From Cyclobacterium marinum DSM 745 (GTDB lineage Bacteria > Bacteroidota > Bacteroidia > Cytophagales > Cyclobacteriaceae), in contig NC_015914.1 of the NCBI RefSeq assembly GCF_000222485.1, positions 4,632,001 through 4,696,000 on the forward strand: a stretch of 64,000 nucleotides of DNA, in the 5' to 3' direction. The stretch's first letter is position 1; each line of letters starts with the position of its first letter. Both the position numbers and the translations under genes were made by a program. Below are positions 18,592 to 26,303 of the stretch, piece by piece. Below the pieces are notes generated by a model that was not told the DNA's origin, did no database searches, and saw only the letters and a list, made by a program, of their open reading frames with translations.

Positions 18592-18840
18592 ATGGAAAAA
18601 TTAAAAAATCGCAATGCTTTCTACATTGGTGGGCTTGTTGCCATACTTTTGGCCAGTTATTTTTCATGGACAATTTTTTTTCTATTCCTAAGCCTTATAT
18701 TATACCCCACAGGGGTTATTCTAGTTTTGCTTTCAAAAAAGAAATGGTGGATAAAATTGGTGACGATTTCATTGCCGTTAATTTTTACCCTTCCAACGGG
18801 GCCAATGATAATAAATTTCTTTGAAGGTTTATTTTCTTAA
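18592..18840 (+). CDS. Small hypothetical membrane protein
   Basis: 82 residues, mostly two or three hydrophobic segments (about 12-45 and 50-75) separated by a short basic loop (SKKKWWIKL) with a basic N-terminus (MEKLKNRN). This is a plausible inner-membrane protein with no family recognised. The ORF is preceded by a 415-base non-coding stretch and ends 43 bases before a convergent gene. The hydrophobic coherence and the ATG at a natural position support it being real, but a chance ORF cannot be excluded. Confidence 0.5.
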   Translation: MEKLKNRNAFYIGGLVAILLASYFSWTIFFLFLSLILYPTGVILVLLSKKKWWIKLVTISLPLIFTLPTGPMIINFFEGLFS

Positions 18841-18883
18841 TCAGGAAAAAGTCTCCGGCTCTTAAAACCAAAGACTTAATTCT

Positions 18884-19765
18884 TTAAGCTTTATTTCTTA
18901 CCAATGCAGCCTCTTCATTATTGCCAAGAATTACTACAATTAATATGGAGGCTATAAACATGATCAAACTGTAAATGACCACAGGGATCACCATGGCAGT
19001 ATTTTGTAATAAGGTAGCTGCTATCATAATGCCTAAGGTGCCATTTTGAATACCGGACTCTATGCTTATAGAAACCTGTTGTTTCAGTGGCAATCCAAAC
19101 CCTTTGGCAATTAACCAGGCAAAACCAAAAGTAAGTATGTTGAGGATCACTGTTACCGGACCTGCCTCTGCAAAAAAGCCCAAAATATTGTCCTTTTCTT
19201 TGAATATTGCACCACCAACGATCACCACAAAGAATACAATGGATGCGATGCGAACTGTTTTATCCGCTTTCTGTGACAGTGCAGGAAATTTATGTTTTAA
19301 ATACATACCTATGGCAACCGGTATGAGGGTTACTCCGGTGATCTGGATTATGGTCTGCAAAACCGGTAAAGCAACGGTCCCTTCTTCACCAAAATAAATG
19401 ATAGCGTAATTGATGTACAAAGGAATGGTGATGATTGTGATTACAGAGCTTAAAACTGTTAGACTTATCGAAAGGGCAGTGTCTCCCTTACATAGATGAG
19501 TGATCATATTGGAAGTGGGACCTCCCGGACAACTTGCAATAATCATTATACCAACGGCCATGGAACCTTCCAAGCCAAAGGCCAAAATAAGCAAAAATCC
19601 CAATACCGGTAACATTAGAAGTTGGCAAAACAGGCCTAAACTGATGGCTTTGGGAGAGATGAAGATATTTTTAAAATCCTTAATACTTAGGGTCAGTCCC
19701 ATACCTAGCATGATAAAGGCAAGGGCTAGTGGTAAAAAAACTGCAGTAAATACATTGCTTTCCAT
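18884..19765 (-). CDS. Bile acid:sodium symporter-family (BASS) transporter
   Basis: 293 residues with about nine hydrophobic segments, the usual size of bacterial BASS proteins. Family signatures include 'MLGMGLTLSIKDFKNI' at the end of the first segment, 'IMIIASCPGGPTSNMITHL' (crossover motif) and 'SISIESGIQNGTLGIMIA' (second crossover region). These inner-membrane carriers couple Na+ to uptake of organic anions such as bile acids, pyruvate, pantoate or glucosinolate-like acids. It is the last gene of a three-gene minus-strand operon, 43 bases after the ADP-ribosylglycohydrolase-like gene, which suggests it moves a substrate or product of those enzymes. Confidence 0.9.
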   Translation of the reverse strand: MESNVFTAVFLPLALAFIMLGMGLTLSIKDFKNIFISPKAISLGLFCQLLMLPVLGFLLILAFGLEGSMAVGIMIIASCPGGPTSNMITHLCKGDTALSISLTVLSSVITIITIPLYINYAIIYFGEEGTVALPVLQTIIQITGVTLIPVAIGMYLKHKFPALSQKADKTVRIASIVFFVVIVGGAIFKEKDNILGFFAEAGPVTVILNILTFGFAWLIAKGFGLPLKQQVSISIESGIQNGTLGIMIAATLLQNTAMVIPVVIYSLIMFIASILIVVILGNNEEAALVRNKA

Positions 19766-19808
19766 AATTGTTATTTGGGGTTATTGACATAATAATACTA
19801 AAAATTAA

Positions 19809-21077
19809 TCATTCGGGCCATATGTGCATAGATTGTATGGTTGTAAAGTGTTTGTCTGCCATTTTTTCAATATCAATACCTAAATGACTTTTATTCACTT
19901 TAATAACTTTTTCAGACATGGTCTTAGGGAGTTTTTCATAGCCGTGGTAAGCGCCTAAAATTGCTCCTGCAATTGCCGCAGTGGTATCATTGTCCCTGCC
20001 ATAATTGGTTAGAAATACAAGTGTTTCTTCAAATTTAAAATCGTTGAACAACATGGCTGTCAATACTTGTAGGTGAATCTCTGCAGCATGAAAGGGCATG
20101 TCCTGTTGGTTTTGATCAAGCAAGGCATACGCCCGCTGGATAGAAACATTGGGGATTTTGCTTCCTTTTGGTAATTTCTCGTCCAACAGTGTACTGTCTT
20201 TGGCTGCTGCAACAATGGATTTGGCCAACTCGAATACTCTGTAACTACTTCGGCCTACCAATCGACTGGTAAAATAACCCTCCGGATCTACTTCTCTTAA
20301 TACATCCAAAACTTTATTTTGATCCCCATTTGCCGTCATCGCTGCAGCTGTCATCGCTGCGGAAAGGGAGGCAATGTCTTTGGCAAGACCTAAATCAAAG
20401 ATGCTCAGTTCAAATGCCTTTTTGTACGCTTCCTCAGCCCTTCCGGGATACATCAATCCAATGGTTTGTGAATAAAGCAAACCGGCACAAACCATTTCTC
20501 CACCATAAAATTTCCCTAGTGCCTTGTGATAAGCCTTTAAATTATTTTCGCGGTAAGCTAAGGAAACTTTATACCATTCTTGCAACCAAAAAACTTTCAG
20601 GTTTACCCTTTCCAATGCCGAAGTCTGTTCGGGTTTTAAGGTTTTCAAGCCATTAAAATAGGCTTCATAAACTTGAATGATATGTTCTGCAAAAGAATCT
20701 GCATCAAATGGGTTTCCTTCATTTTTTGCCAAATAATCTACCATTAGGGATTTCCACCTGGTGTCATCGGTGGTGCCTCCTCCGGGAAGGTTGGCCAGCC
20801 AAATTCCTTCAGGTGAAACTTCCCTAACCATTGAATCCAGTCCATTGACCCACCCATAAGTATGTTGAATAGCTTCTCTAGGCCACATTTCTGTAGGGGC
20901 ACCCATGGCATCTCCTATAGCACTGCCTACTAAAAGGCCTTTTATTTTGTCGGAAAGATCAGCTTGGCTAAGTGTTAAGACTGAAGGGACTGTATCTTCT
21001 ACCTCCTTTTTGCTTTGCTCACATGAAAGCATTAAAAGGCTAAATAAAGTGAAAAAAATAAAATTAAATTTCTTCAT
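19809..21077 (-). CDS. Exported ADP-ribosylglycohydrolase-family lipoprotein
   Basis: 422 residues, starting with a lipoprotein signal (lipobox LMLSC, Cys about residue 19). The body is the all-helical ARH fold: 'KGLLVGSAIGDAMGAPTEMW' at the start, GGGTTDDTRW with the Mg-binding Thr-Asp-Asp, and NYGRDNDTTAAIAGAILGAY with the second Asp-x-Asp-Thr metal motif, so the catalytic centre looks complete. Known members remove ADP-ribose from proteins or small molecules, or hydrolyse other N-glycosides; they are usually cytosolic, so the lipoprotein signal is unusual. Its start overlaps the end of the upstream kinase-like gene by 14 bases (translational coupling). Substrate is open. Confidence 0.87.
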   Translation of the reverse strand: MKKFNFIFFTLFSLLMLSCEQSKKEVEDTVPSVLTLSQADLSDKIKGLLVGSAIGDAMGAPTEMWPREAIQHTYGWVNGLDSMVREVSPEGIWLANLPGGGTTDDTRWKSLMVDYLAKNEGNPFDADSFAEHIIQVYEAYFNGLKTLKPEQTSALERVNLKVFWLQEWYKVSLAYRENNLKAYHKALGKFYGGEMVCAGLLYSQTIGLMYPGRAEEAYKKAFELSIFDLGLAKDIASLSAAMTAAAMTANGDQNKVLDVLREVDPEGYFTSRLVGRSSYRVFELAKSIVAAAKDSTLLDEKLPKGSKIPNVSIQRAYALLDQNQQDMPFHAAEIHLQVLTAMLFNDFKFEETLVFLTNYGRDNDTTAAIAGAILGAYHGYEKLPKTMSEKVIKVNKSHLGIDIEKMADKHFTTIQSMHIWPE

Positions 21078-22035
21078 TCATGATCAGATTTATTGCATCG
21101 TTGGTTAATTCTTCTTTCTCAACAATAGACAAATTCAAAGGAAGTTGTGCCAGTCCAAATAGCCGTCTTAAAATTTCTACTCCCATATAGGAGGATATTA
21201 AACCATTTTCCAAGGGATAGGTTTGGATGACTCTTTGAATTGATTCATTAGGTATTCTTGCCATTTTAAGATGGGCTAGCATCACACCTAAATCGAATTC
21301 GGGATCACCTAAAAATGAAAATTCAGTATCTATGATTTTCAAACCGTTGTCTGTCTCAAACCAACTACCGGGATAGAAATCTCCATGGATAAGCGATTTG
21401 CCCCTGCCTAGATACTTGTCACCTATACCTTTTATTTTCGCTTTTAATGGGGTATGATTTTTAACCCTTTCTGACAAGGTTTGTAAGCCATCTTGAACAT
21501 CATCTAAGTTAAATCCATTATCTGATTGGAAAGGTAAAACAAAAATATGCTGGTGATTTAATTTTCTCATTTCCATGTTGTCTGGAAATTCATAAACAGG
21601 CAGTTGATGCAGTTTCTTTAAGTAACTGAGCAATAAATCAAGTACATTTTCTCCAAGGATTGATTTGGATTGATACATACTTAAGTAATCTCCACCATTG
21701 TTTAGATGTTCCAAAACCAAAAGCCAGCTTTTTTTATCAAAGGCCAATACTTTGGGTGAAAAACAAGATAGAAAATTATCGGGACTAATAATGTTATAGT
21801 ATTTGTACTCAATTTCAATTCGGCTCAGCGGAGCAGGTACTTGCGGATATTTGGCTACAAAAGGTCTGGATTGTTTCAAGACAATTGTCCTTTTATTGGT
21901 TTTTATGGTAAGGGTGACATTCATATTTCCTTCACCAGCTTTGAATGAATCGGTCACTTCCTCATTGGATGAAAGTATTCCAATATTCTTCAAATAGTCA
22001 ATATGGGTGGAATCAAGAGGTGCTTTGATTAGCAT
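21064..22035 (-). CDS. APH / methylthioribose-kinase-like small-molecule phosphotransferase
   Basis: 323 residues with the eukaryotic-kinase-like fold of aminoglycoside and methylthioribose kinases. The N-lobe has AGEGNMNVTL (P-loop-like) and RTIVLKQSRPFVAKYPQV with the ATP-binding Lys; the C-lobe has LIHGDFYPGSWF (catalytic Asp in HGD) and IIDTEFSFLGDPEFDLG (metal-binding D-x-E as in MtnK rather than D-x-D). It is cytosolic, with no signal. It is first in an operon with the exported ADP-ribosylglycohydrolase homologue and the BASS transporter. A role in phosphorylating an imported ribose-containing compound is an inference from that context. Confidence 0.8.
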   Translation of the reverse strand: MLIKAPLDSTHIDYLKNIGILSSNEEVTDSFKAGEGNMNVTLTIKTNKRTIVLKQSRPFVAKYPQVPAPLSRIEIEYKYYNIISPDNFLSCFSPKVLAFDKKSWLLVLEHLNNGGDYLSMYQSKSILGENVLDLLLSYLKKLHQLPVYEFPDNMEMRKLNHQHIFVLPFQSDNGFNLDDVQDGLQTLSERVKNHTPLKAKIKGIGDKYLGRGKSLIHGDFYPGSWFETDNGLKIIDTEFSFLGDPEFDLGVMLAHLKMARIPNESIQRVIQTYPLENGLISSYMGVEILRRLFGLAQLPLNLSIVEKEELTNDAINLIMNEEI

Positions 22036-22167
22036 TGTATTGGTTTTTTCAGAAAATTACCTTGTATTTTTTTAAATAGAAACCAAAAAAGGAATAAAGG
22101 TTATTTTCTTCAAATAAAATCTATCTCTTGAGTTCTTTTCTAGCATTAACTGTTTTATTTTTGGGTC

Positions 22168-25113
22168 ATGAGTAAAACAACCAAAGACAGTCCGCTTTTA
22201 AGCCAACTAGCGCTTGAATTGGATGGTGAATTGCATTACGATAGTTTGATGAAAACTTTGTATGCCACTGATGCCTCAGTGTATCGGGCTCTGCCAACGG
22301 CAGTTGCCTTACCGAAAAGCAATGCTGATATCAAAAAATTGATTGATTTTGCCAATTCCAATGGCCTTTCATTGATCCCAAGGACAGCAGGAACATCTTT
22401 GGCCGGTCAATGTGTAGGAGATGGAATAGTGGTTGATGTTTCCAAATACCTCAACAAAATTATTGAGTTTAATAAGGAAGAAGGATGGGTAAGGGTCCAA
22501 CCGGGTGTTGTAAGAAACGAATTAAATAATTACCTCAAAGAGTACGGATATTTCTTTAGCCCAATTACAAGTACTGCCACCCGTGCAATGGTAGGTGGAA
22601 TGGTGGGAAACAATAGTTGTGGCACCACTTCTATTGTTTATGGTAGTACGAGAGAACATGTGCTTGAGCTTAAGGTTTTGTTAAGTGATGGAAGTGAAGC
22701 TGTTTTCAAATCCATGACTCCGGATGAGTTTGACCTCAAATGTAAGGAAGAGAGCTTAGAGGGGGAACTATACCGCCATGTAAGAGAAGAATTAAGCCAG
22801 CAGGAAATACAAGAAAACATTAGGGAAAATTTCCCTAAATCAACTATACATAGGAGGAATACAGGTTATGCATTGGACTACTTATTAGAGTCACAGGTTT
22901 TTTCCGACAAAGATGTTCCATTTGATTTTTGTAAATTATTATGCGGCTCGGAAGGTACTTTAGCGATCACTACAGAAATTAAAATTCACCTCGATCCACT
23001 TCCGGATCCTTTTGATATTGTGGTAGCGGCTCACTTTGAGACTATTCATGACAGCATGAAGGCTGCCCAAGTAGCCATGAAAGAAAAGCCAACAGCTGTA
23101 GAGTTGATGGATAAAAAGATCTTAGATTGTACAAAAGAGAATGTAGAACAGAGTAAAAACAGAGATTTTGTAGAGGGAGACCCAATGGCCATTTTAATGG
23201 TGGAGTTTAGGGGGAAAACCATTGAGGAAGCAAATGCTCAAGGTGCTGCGTTTATAGCAGCTTTAAAAAATGTAGACTTGGGGTATGCCTATCCAATAAT
23301 TGGTCCTGATCGAACAAGCAGTGCCTGGGAGTTGAGAAGTGCCGGCTTAGGATTATTGGCAAATATTCCAGGTGATAAGAAAGCGGTAGCCTGTATCGAA
23401 GATACAGCAGTGGATATTGATGATTTGGCAAATTATATTGATGATTTTGCTGAATTGATTGCTGAATTTGGTCAGCAGTCTGTTTATTATGCCCATGCAG
23501 GAGCTGGAGAAATTCACTTAAGACCCATCCTTGATCTTAAAAAGTCCAAAGATGTCGACGAGTTTTATAAGATAAGTGAAGCCAGTGCCAAATTGGTGAA
23601 AAAATACAATGGTTCTTTGAGTGGGGAGCATGGAGATGGAAGGTTAAGAGCAGCCTTTATACCGCTAATGGTAGGGCAGGAAAATTACGACCTTTTTAAA
23701 CGAGTAAAAGCAAAATGGGATCCCAAAGGAATCTTTAATCCGGGGAAAATTGTGGATGCTCCCCCGATGAATTCTTCTTTAAGGTATGAGGCTGACTTGC
23801 CTAAGCGGGAACACAAAACGAAATTTGATTTTAGTCAGGTAGGAGGAATTCTCCCCATGGCTGAGAAATGCAATGGCTCCGGGGACTGTAGAAAACTCCC
23901 TAATTCCGGCGGGGGCACCATGTGTCCCAGCTATCAGGCGACCCGTTATGAAAAAGATACTACTCGAGGCAGAGCCAATACTTTGCGTGAATTTTTGACA
24001 AAGAGTGAGAAGGAAAATCCCTTTGATCATCCGGAGATAAAAGAGGTAATGGATCTTTGCCTTTCTTGTAAAGGATGTACTTCTGAATGTCCTTCTAATG
24101 TGGACATGGCGACCATGAAAGCAGAGTTTCAATACCAGTATTTTAAATCCAACCCTGTTCCTTTACGTTCCAAAGCTTTTACGCATATTAATTCATTGAA
24201 TGAATTGGGAAGTAGGGTGCCGGGAATAGCCAATTTCTTTTTGAGCAATGGGCTTACCGGTGGAGTCATGAAAAAGCTTCTTGGCGTGGCTCCGGAAAGA
24301 AACTTACCGGCATTAAGTCCTCAATCCCTTCCAAAGTGGTACAAGAAGAACTATGCCAAGCTAAATGGTAAGCCGATAATAAAAACCGTATATTTCTTTT
24401 GTGACGAGTTTACCAACCACAATGATACTGATACCGGCATTAAGGCCATAAAACTTCTTAGACATTTAGGTTATGAAGTGAAGATGGTAGACCATGTGGA
24501 AAGCGGGAGAGGGGCAATGTCTAAGGGCTTGCTTGACCATGCACAAAAAATGGCAAACAAAAATGTTGAAATATTTTCCGAAATTATAAAAGCAGAAAGT
24601 CCTTTATTGGGAGTGGAACCGTCAGCCATTCTTAGTTTTAGAGATGAATACCCTAGACTGGTAAGCCCTGAATACAAAGAGAGAGCCAGATCTTTAAAAT
24701 TCCATTGTGAGCTAGTAGATGAGTTTTTAGCTAAAGAAAGCTTGGCTGGCAATATCACAGCTGAAAGTTTTACGAAAGAAAGGCGACAGGTGAAATTACA
24801 CGGACATTGTCATCAAAAAGCATTGTCATCGGTCAATTATTCTAAGAAAATTTTAGAATTGCCGCAAAATTATCAAGTAACCGTAATCCCTTCAGGTTGT
24901 TGCGGTATGGCAGGTTCTTTTGGCTATGAAAAAGAGCATTATGAATTAAGTATGAAGATTGGCGAGATGGTGCTTTTCCCTGCAGTGAGAAGTGCAGGCA
25001 GTAAAGATTTGATAGCTGCACCGGGAACAAGCTGCAGGCATCAAATAGCGGATGGAACCGGAAAAAAAGCAAATCACCCGGTAGAAATTTTATTTGATGC
25101 CGCAGGATTATAA
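22168..25113 (+). CDS. FAD-linked oxidase / Fe-S (GlcD-GlpC-type) fusion dehydrogenase, YdiJ-like
   Basis: 981 residues. The order is a PCMH-type FAD-binding domain (about 40-260; 'LIPRTAGTSLAGQCVGDG', 'MVGGMVGNNSCGTTS'), a FAD-oxidase C-terminal domain (about 270-540; 'GSLSGEHGDGRLRAAF'), a ferredoxin-like segment with Cys clusters (CNGSGDCRKLP and LCLSCKGCTSECPSN from about residue 631), and CCG-type domains (LHGHCHQKAL, PSGCCGMAGSFGYEKEHYEL). Proteins with this layout oxidise D-2-hydroxyacids (D-lactate, D-2-hydroxyglutarate) and pass electrons through Fe-S to a quinone or carrier at the inner membrane. It is monocistronic with a strong terminator downstream. The specific hydroxyacid is not determined by sequence. 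Confidence 0.9.
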   Translation: MSKTTKDSPLLSQLALELDGELHYDSLMKTLYATDASVYRALPTAVALPKSNADIKKLIDFANSNGLSLIPRTAGTSLAGQCVGDGIVVDVSKYLNKIIEFNKEEGWVRVQPGVVRNELNNYLKEYGYFFSPITSTATRAMVGGMVGNNSCGTTSIVYGSTREHVLELKVLLSDGSEAVFKSMTPDEFDLKCKEESLEGELYRHVREELSQQEIQENIRENFPKSTIHRRNTGYALDYLLESQVFSDKDVPFDFCKLLCGSEGTLAITTEIKIHLDPLPDPFDIVVAAHFETIHDSMKAAQVAMKEKPTAVELMDKKILDCTKENVEQSKNRDFVEGDPMAILMVEFRGKTIEEANAQGAAFIAALKNVDLGYAYPIIGPDRTSSAWELRSAGLGLLANIPGDKKAVACIEDTAVDIDDLANYIDDFAELIAEFGQQSVYYAHAGAGEIHLRPILDLKKSKDVDEFYKISEASAKLVKKYNGSLSGEHGDGRLRAAFIPLMVGQENYDLFKRVKAKWDPKGIFNPGKIVDAPPMNSSLRYEADLPKREHKTKFDFSQVGGILPMAEKCNGSGDCRKLPNSGGGTMCPSYQATRYEKDTTRGRANTLREFLTKSEKENPFDHPEIKEVMDLCLSCKGCTSECPSNVDMATMKAEFQYQYFKSNPVPLRSKAFTHINSLNELGSRVPGIANFFLSNGLTGGVMKKLLGVAPERNLPALSPQSLPKWYKKNYAKLNGKPIIKTVYFFCDEFTNHNDTDTGIKAIKLLRHLGYEVKMVDHVESGRGAMSKGLLDHAQKMANKNVEIFSEIIKAESPLLGVEPSAILSFRDEYPRLVSPEYKERARSLKFHCELVDEFLAKESLAGNITAESFTKERRQVKLHGHCHQKALSSVNYSKKILELPQNYQVTVIPSGCCGMAGSFGYEKEHYELSMKIGEMVLFPAVRSAGSKDLIAAPGTSCRHQIADGTGKKANHPVEILFDAAGL

Positions 25114-25134
25114 GATTAAAAATAATTTTTATAG

Positions 25135-25164
25135 GCCGAACATTAGCTTGTTCGGCTTTTTTTT
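25135..25164 (+). terminator. Rho-independent terminator after the FAD/Fe-S dehydrogenase
   Basis: GCCGAACA (25135-25142) pairs with TGTTCGGC (25149-25156), with a six-base loop and eight T residues after the stem, 22 bases past the stop codon. Confidence 0.92.
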
Positions 25165-25447
25165 GATTGATCTTTAGGTATTTTATATGTAGGTTTTGTA
25201 ATGGAAATCTACTTCTTTTTTCGGTTTAAAGGAATAGTGCCCGCAAAGAATTTTTATTGGTTCCTGTGCTCTGATCCTCCAATAATTGAGGCCATATGTG
25301 TACAATTGTTTCATTTTTATAGTTGAATTATTTTTAGATTTCCTTGGCTGATACCATTTAGCCTTCGTTGTTACCATTATCAAAATACTCCTTGTAAGAA
25401 AATTATATTTTAGCTATAATTGAAAATAATATTATTAAAAACCCAAA
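25165..25447. other. Intergenic region upstream of the ECF sigma gene
   Basis: With the preceding terminator the non-coding stretch is about 330 bases. A 66-codon minus-strand frame (25183-25383) has no recognisable family and no supporting context. Nothing else is seen; a near-match TATTTTAG at 25406-25413 could be the -7 box of the sigma gene, but its TTG spacing is wrong. Confidence 0.4.
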
Positions 25448-26053
25448 ATGAACCCTTTAAGAAGAAACACTCCTTCAATGGGACCCAATTATTATTGGGA
25501 TTTGTTAATGCAGGGCAACCGCTCTGGATTAGAAGGGCTCTATAAATTATTTGCCACCACGCTTTTTAGTTATGGACAAGCGCTTACAAAGCAGGAGGAC
25601 TTATTGCAGGATTGCATTCAAGAAGTGTTTATAGATTTGTGGAAATACCATCAATCTTTGAGTAAGCCTGATCATGTAAAAGCTTATCTTCTTCGGGCAC
25701 TTTCTCACAAGTTATTCAAAGAAAATCGTAATAAAATAAATAAAAATACGGTGAATTGGGATAATTCGTTGGCCAATTCTCATTTTATTGAATCCATTGA
25801 AAGTGAGATGATTAATGTTCAAAGAGAAATTAAATTACAGGTTAAATTAGCAAAAGGATTAGATAGGCTACCAATAAGACAGAAGGAGGTAATTAATCTG
25901 CTTTTTTTTGAGCAATTGACTTACGAGGAAGTTTCAAAATTAATGGGTATTAACCTTCGATCAGTTTATACATTGGCTTGGAAAGCCATACATAGCCTTA
26001 AAAAGCTTGTTCATTTCATAATTTTTTTTGCTGGGATTGGTGCATATTTTTGA
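25448..26053 (+). CDS. ECF-type RNA polymerase sigma factor with hydrophobic C-terminal tail
   Basis: 201 residues. Sigma region 2 (about 25-95: 'LLQDCIQEVFIDLWKYHQSL') and region 4 (about 135-190: 'LPIRQKEVINLLFFEQLTYE', then EVSKLMGINLRSVYTLAWKA) are clear. The last 15 or so residues (LVHFIIFFAGIGAYF) are strongly hydrophobic and may anchor the protein to the membrane. Unlike the sigma gene at 46 kb there is no FecR gene beside it; the next gene, 250 bases on, is a SusC without STN domain. It shares the sequence AACCCAAAATG at its start with that SusC gene and the other sigma gene. It likely activates the adjacent SusC/D/sulfatase locus (inference). Confidence 0.88.
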   Translation: MNPLRRNTPSMGPNYYWDLLMQGNRSGLEGLYKLFATTLFSYGQALTKQEDLLQDCIQEVFIDLWKYHQSLSKPDHVKAYLLRALSHKLFKENRNKINKNTVNWDNSLANSHFIESIESEMINVQREIKLQVKLAKGLDRLPIRQKEVINLLFFEQLTYEEVSKLMGINLRSVYTLAWKAIHSLKKLVHFIIFFAGIGAYF

Positions 26054-26303
26054 ATTTTTCTAATTAAATAAATTCGATCCCCATAGCTGATTTACCCCAT
26101 TCAAGGGACTATTCATATAGGCCTATCCAATAAAATCATTGGAATGCATTCAATATCACCAAATTTAGAAAGATCAATGCCATAGAAATTTTAAGCGGTC
26201 AATCTTTAAATTTCTAATGTTTCACTTTTAATAAAAATTAAATAATCGCCTATGTAAAAAATGTCTTTAACACAATATTTAATAATTATTTATCTAACCC
26301 AAA

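Noticed and set aside
22156..22163. TATTTTTG box five bases before the FAD/Fe-S dehydrogenase start
   Set aside because: It would imply a leaderless mRNA, and no TTG is at the proper spacing; starting the protein later would remove conserved N-terminal sequence.
25183..25383. 66-codon minus-strand ORF after the dehydrogenase terminator
   Set aside because: No recognisable family, no start context, basic low-complexity composition; more likely a chance frame in non-coding DNA.
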